Under the pieces are notes generated by a model. The model ran no database searches. It was not told the origin of the DNA and was given only the letters and a program-made list of their open reading frames with translations. This document shows, piece after piece, positions 6,309 to 6,713 of a DNA stretch of 6,713 bases. A program made the position numbers and the translations under genes. Every line of letters begins with the position of its first letter. Position 1 is the first letter of the stretch. Source of the stretch: Methylobacteriaceae bacterium (lineage in GTDB: Bacteria > Pseudomonadota > Alphaproteobacteria > Rhizobiales > Beijerinckiaceae); NCBI GenBank assembly GCA_019247255.1, contig JAFAPJ010000586.1, positions 1 through 6,713 of the forward strand. Direction: 5' to 3'.

Positions 6309-6713
6309 TCAGGCCGTCGAGCGCATGTCGCGCAGGAGCGCGAGGTGCTCCTTGATCTGCCCCCGCGCCAGCTTGGCCACGTTCAGCACCTCCCGGTTCT
6401 TGCCCGACTTCAGGTAATCCTCCTGAATGGACAGCAGCATCTCGTGGCCTTCGGTCTGCGCCGTCACGAAGGCACGATCGAAGTCGGCCCCGGCCTTCAT
6501 CTCCTTGAGCTTCGCTATCGCGGCTGCCGCCTTGGCGTCGGGCGCCGGCATCGTCATCGAGGGATTCATGGACTTCAGGATCTCGGCGATGGTGGTCTGT
6601 TCGTCGTGCTCGAACTGAGCGAATTCCTTGACGCGGGGAGCGCGCGCCTTCTGCAGGCCCTCATCCGCCTGGAGCAGCGAGGCATGACCCGCCATGGCGG
6701 TGCGGGTGGCGTA
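6309..6713 (-). CDS. DUF4142 family protein (ferritin-like helical bundle), 5' end outside window
   Basis: At least 134 residues are visible, ending in LALLRDMRSTA. The frame is open to the window edge: six codons (YATRTA) precede the ATG at 6695, that ATG has no ribosome site, and the family pattern seems to begin upstream of it, so the gene is partial and a signal peptide probably lies outside. Family traits seen: ASLLQADEGLQKARAPRVKE followed by FAQFEHDEQTTIAEIL, then FDRAFVTAQTEGHEMLLSI with its His-Glu pair, and a C-terminal IKEHLALL helix. DUF4142 proteins are short, mostly exported, all-helical and ferritin-like; their role is not established, and stress or metal functions are only suggested. 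A Met/Pro-rich insert (MNPSMTMPAPDAK) separates the first and second helix pairs. The small acidic gene follows on the same strand. Confidence 0.85.
   Translation of the reverse strand, partial: YATRTAMAGHASLLQADEGLQKARAPRVKEFAQFEHDEQTTIAEILKSMNPSMTMPAPDAKAAAAIAKLKEMKAGADFDRAFVTAQTEGHEMLLSIQEDYLKSGKNREVLNVAKLARGQIKEHLALLRDMRSTA

Noticed and set aside
5686..6417. 243-codon frame on the plus strand across the spacer and the two minus-strand genes
   Set aside because: It crosses several hairpin repeats and is antisense to the small acidic gene and the DUF4142 gene, whose frames have better motif and ribosome-site support.

Overview
The window is GC-rich chromosomal DNA with dense genes and strong G/C preference at third codon positions, which produces long spurious open frames on the opposite strands. 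Together with the style of the proteins (a COG0714-type MoxR ATPase, a KefB/KefC-type CPA2 antiporter, a WWxELE-containing polysaccharide deacetylase, a DUF4142 protein and short hairpin repeats of the 'GATCCCGGC...GCCGGGATGA' kind) this points to an alphaproteobacterium, probably Hyphomicrobiales (a Methylobacterium-, Salinarimonas- or Bradyrhizobium-like lineage). The taxon is an inference; no rRNA gene or marker gene is present.

Layout. Positions 1-44 may hold the first codons of a gene leaving the window leftwards. A complete polysaccharide deacetylase gene (109-1164, +) meets a K+/H+ antiporter gene (1167-2978, -) tail to tail, with only two bases between the stop codons. A 101-bp divergent spacer (2979-3079) separates the antiporter from a three-gene rightward cluster: a MoxR AAA+ ATPase (3080-3925), a Gfo/Idh/MocA oxidoreductase resembling the UDP-GlcNAcA 3-dehydrogenases WlbA/WbpB (3936-4928, 10 bp downstream), and a Crp/Fnr-family regulator (4980-5669, 51 bp downstream). 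A 387-bp non-coding spacer (5670-6056) follows, packed with hairpins: a degenerate repeat touching the crp stop, a strong GC hairpin, two exactly inverted copies of a 25-nt palindromic repeat, and a fourth hairpin related to the first. From the right, a 59-residue acidic small protein (6057-6236, -) and a DUF4142 protein running off the window edge (6309-6713, -) converge on this spacer.

How it fits together. The deacetylase and the oxidoreductase both suggest cell-surface polysaccharide or nucleotide-sugar metabolism, but lie in different transcription units. The MoxR protein belongs to a subfamily normally paired with a VWA-domain gene; here that partner is missing downstream and the sugar-nucleotide-type oxidoreductase takes its place. 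The regulator keeps the CRP-type DNA-reading residues and part of the cAMP pocket, but not the C-helix Thr-Ser pair. The antiporter has no KefF/KefG partner in the window. I see no insertion sequence, phage gene, CRISPR array, tRNA or rRNA, and no convincing new multi-gene system. The most unusual parts are the rewired moxR neighbourhood, the hairpin-rich spacer and the small acidic protein.
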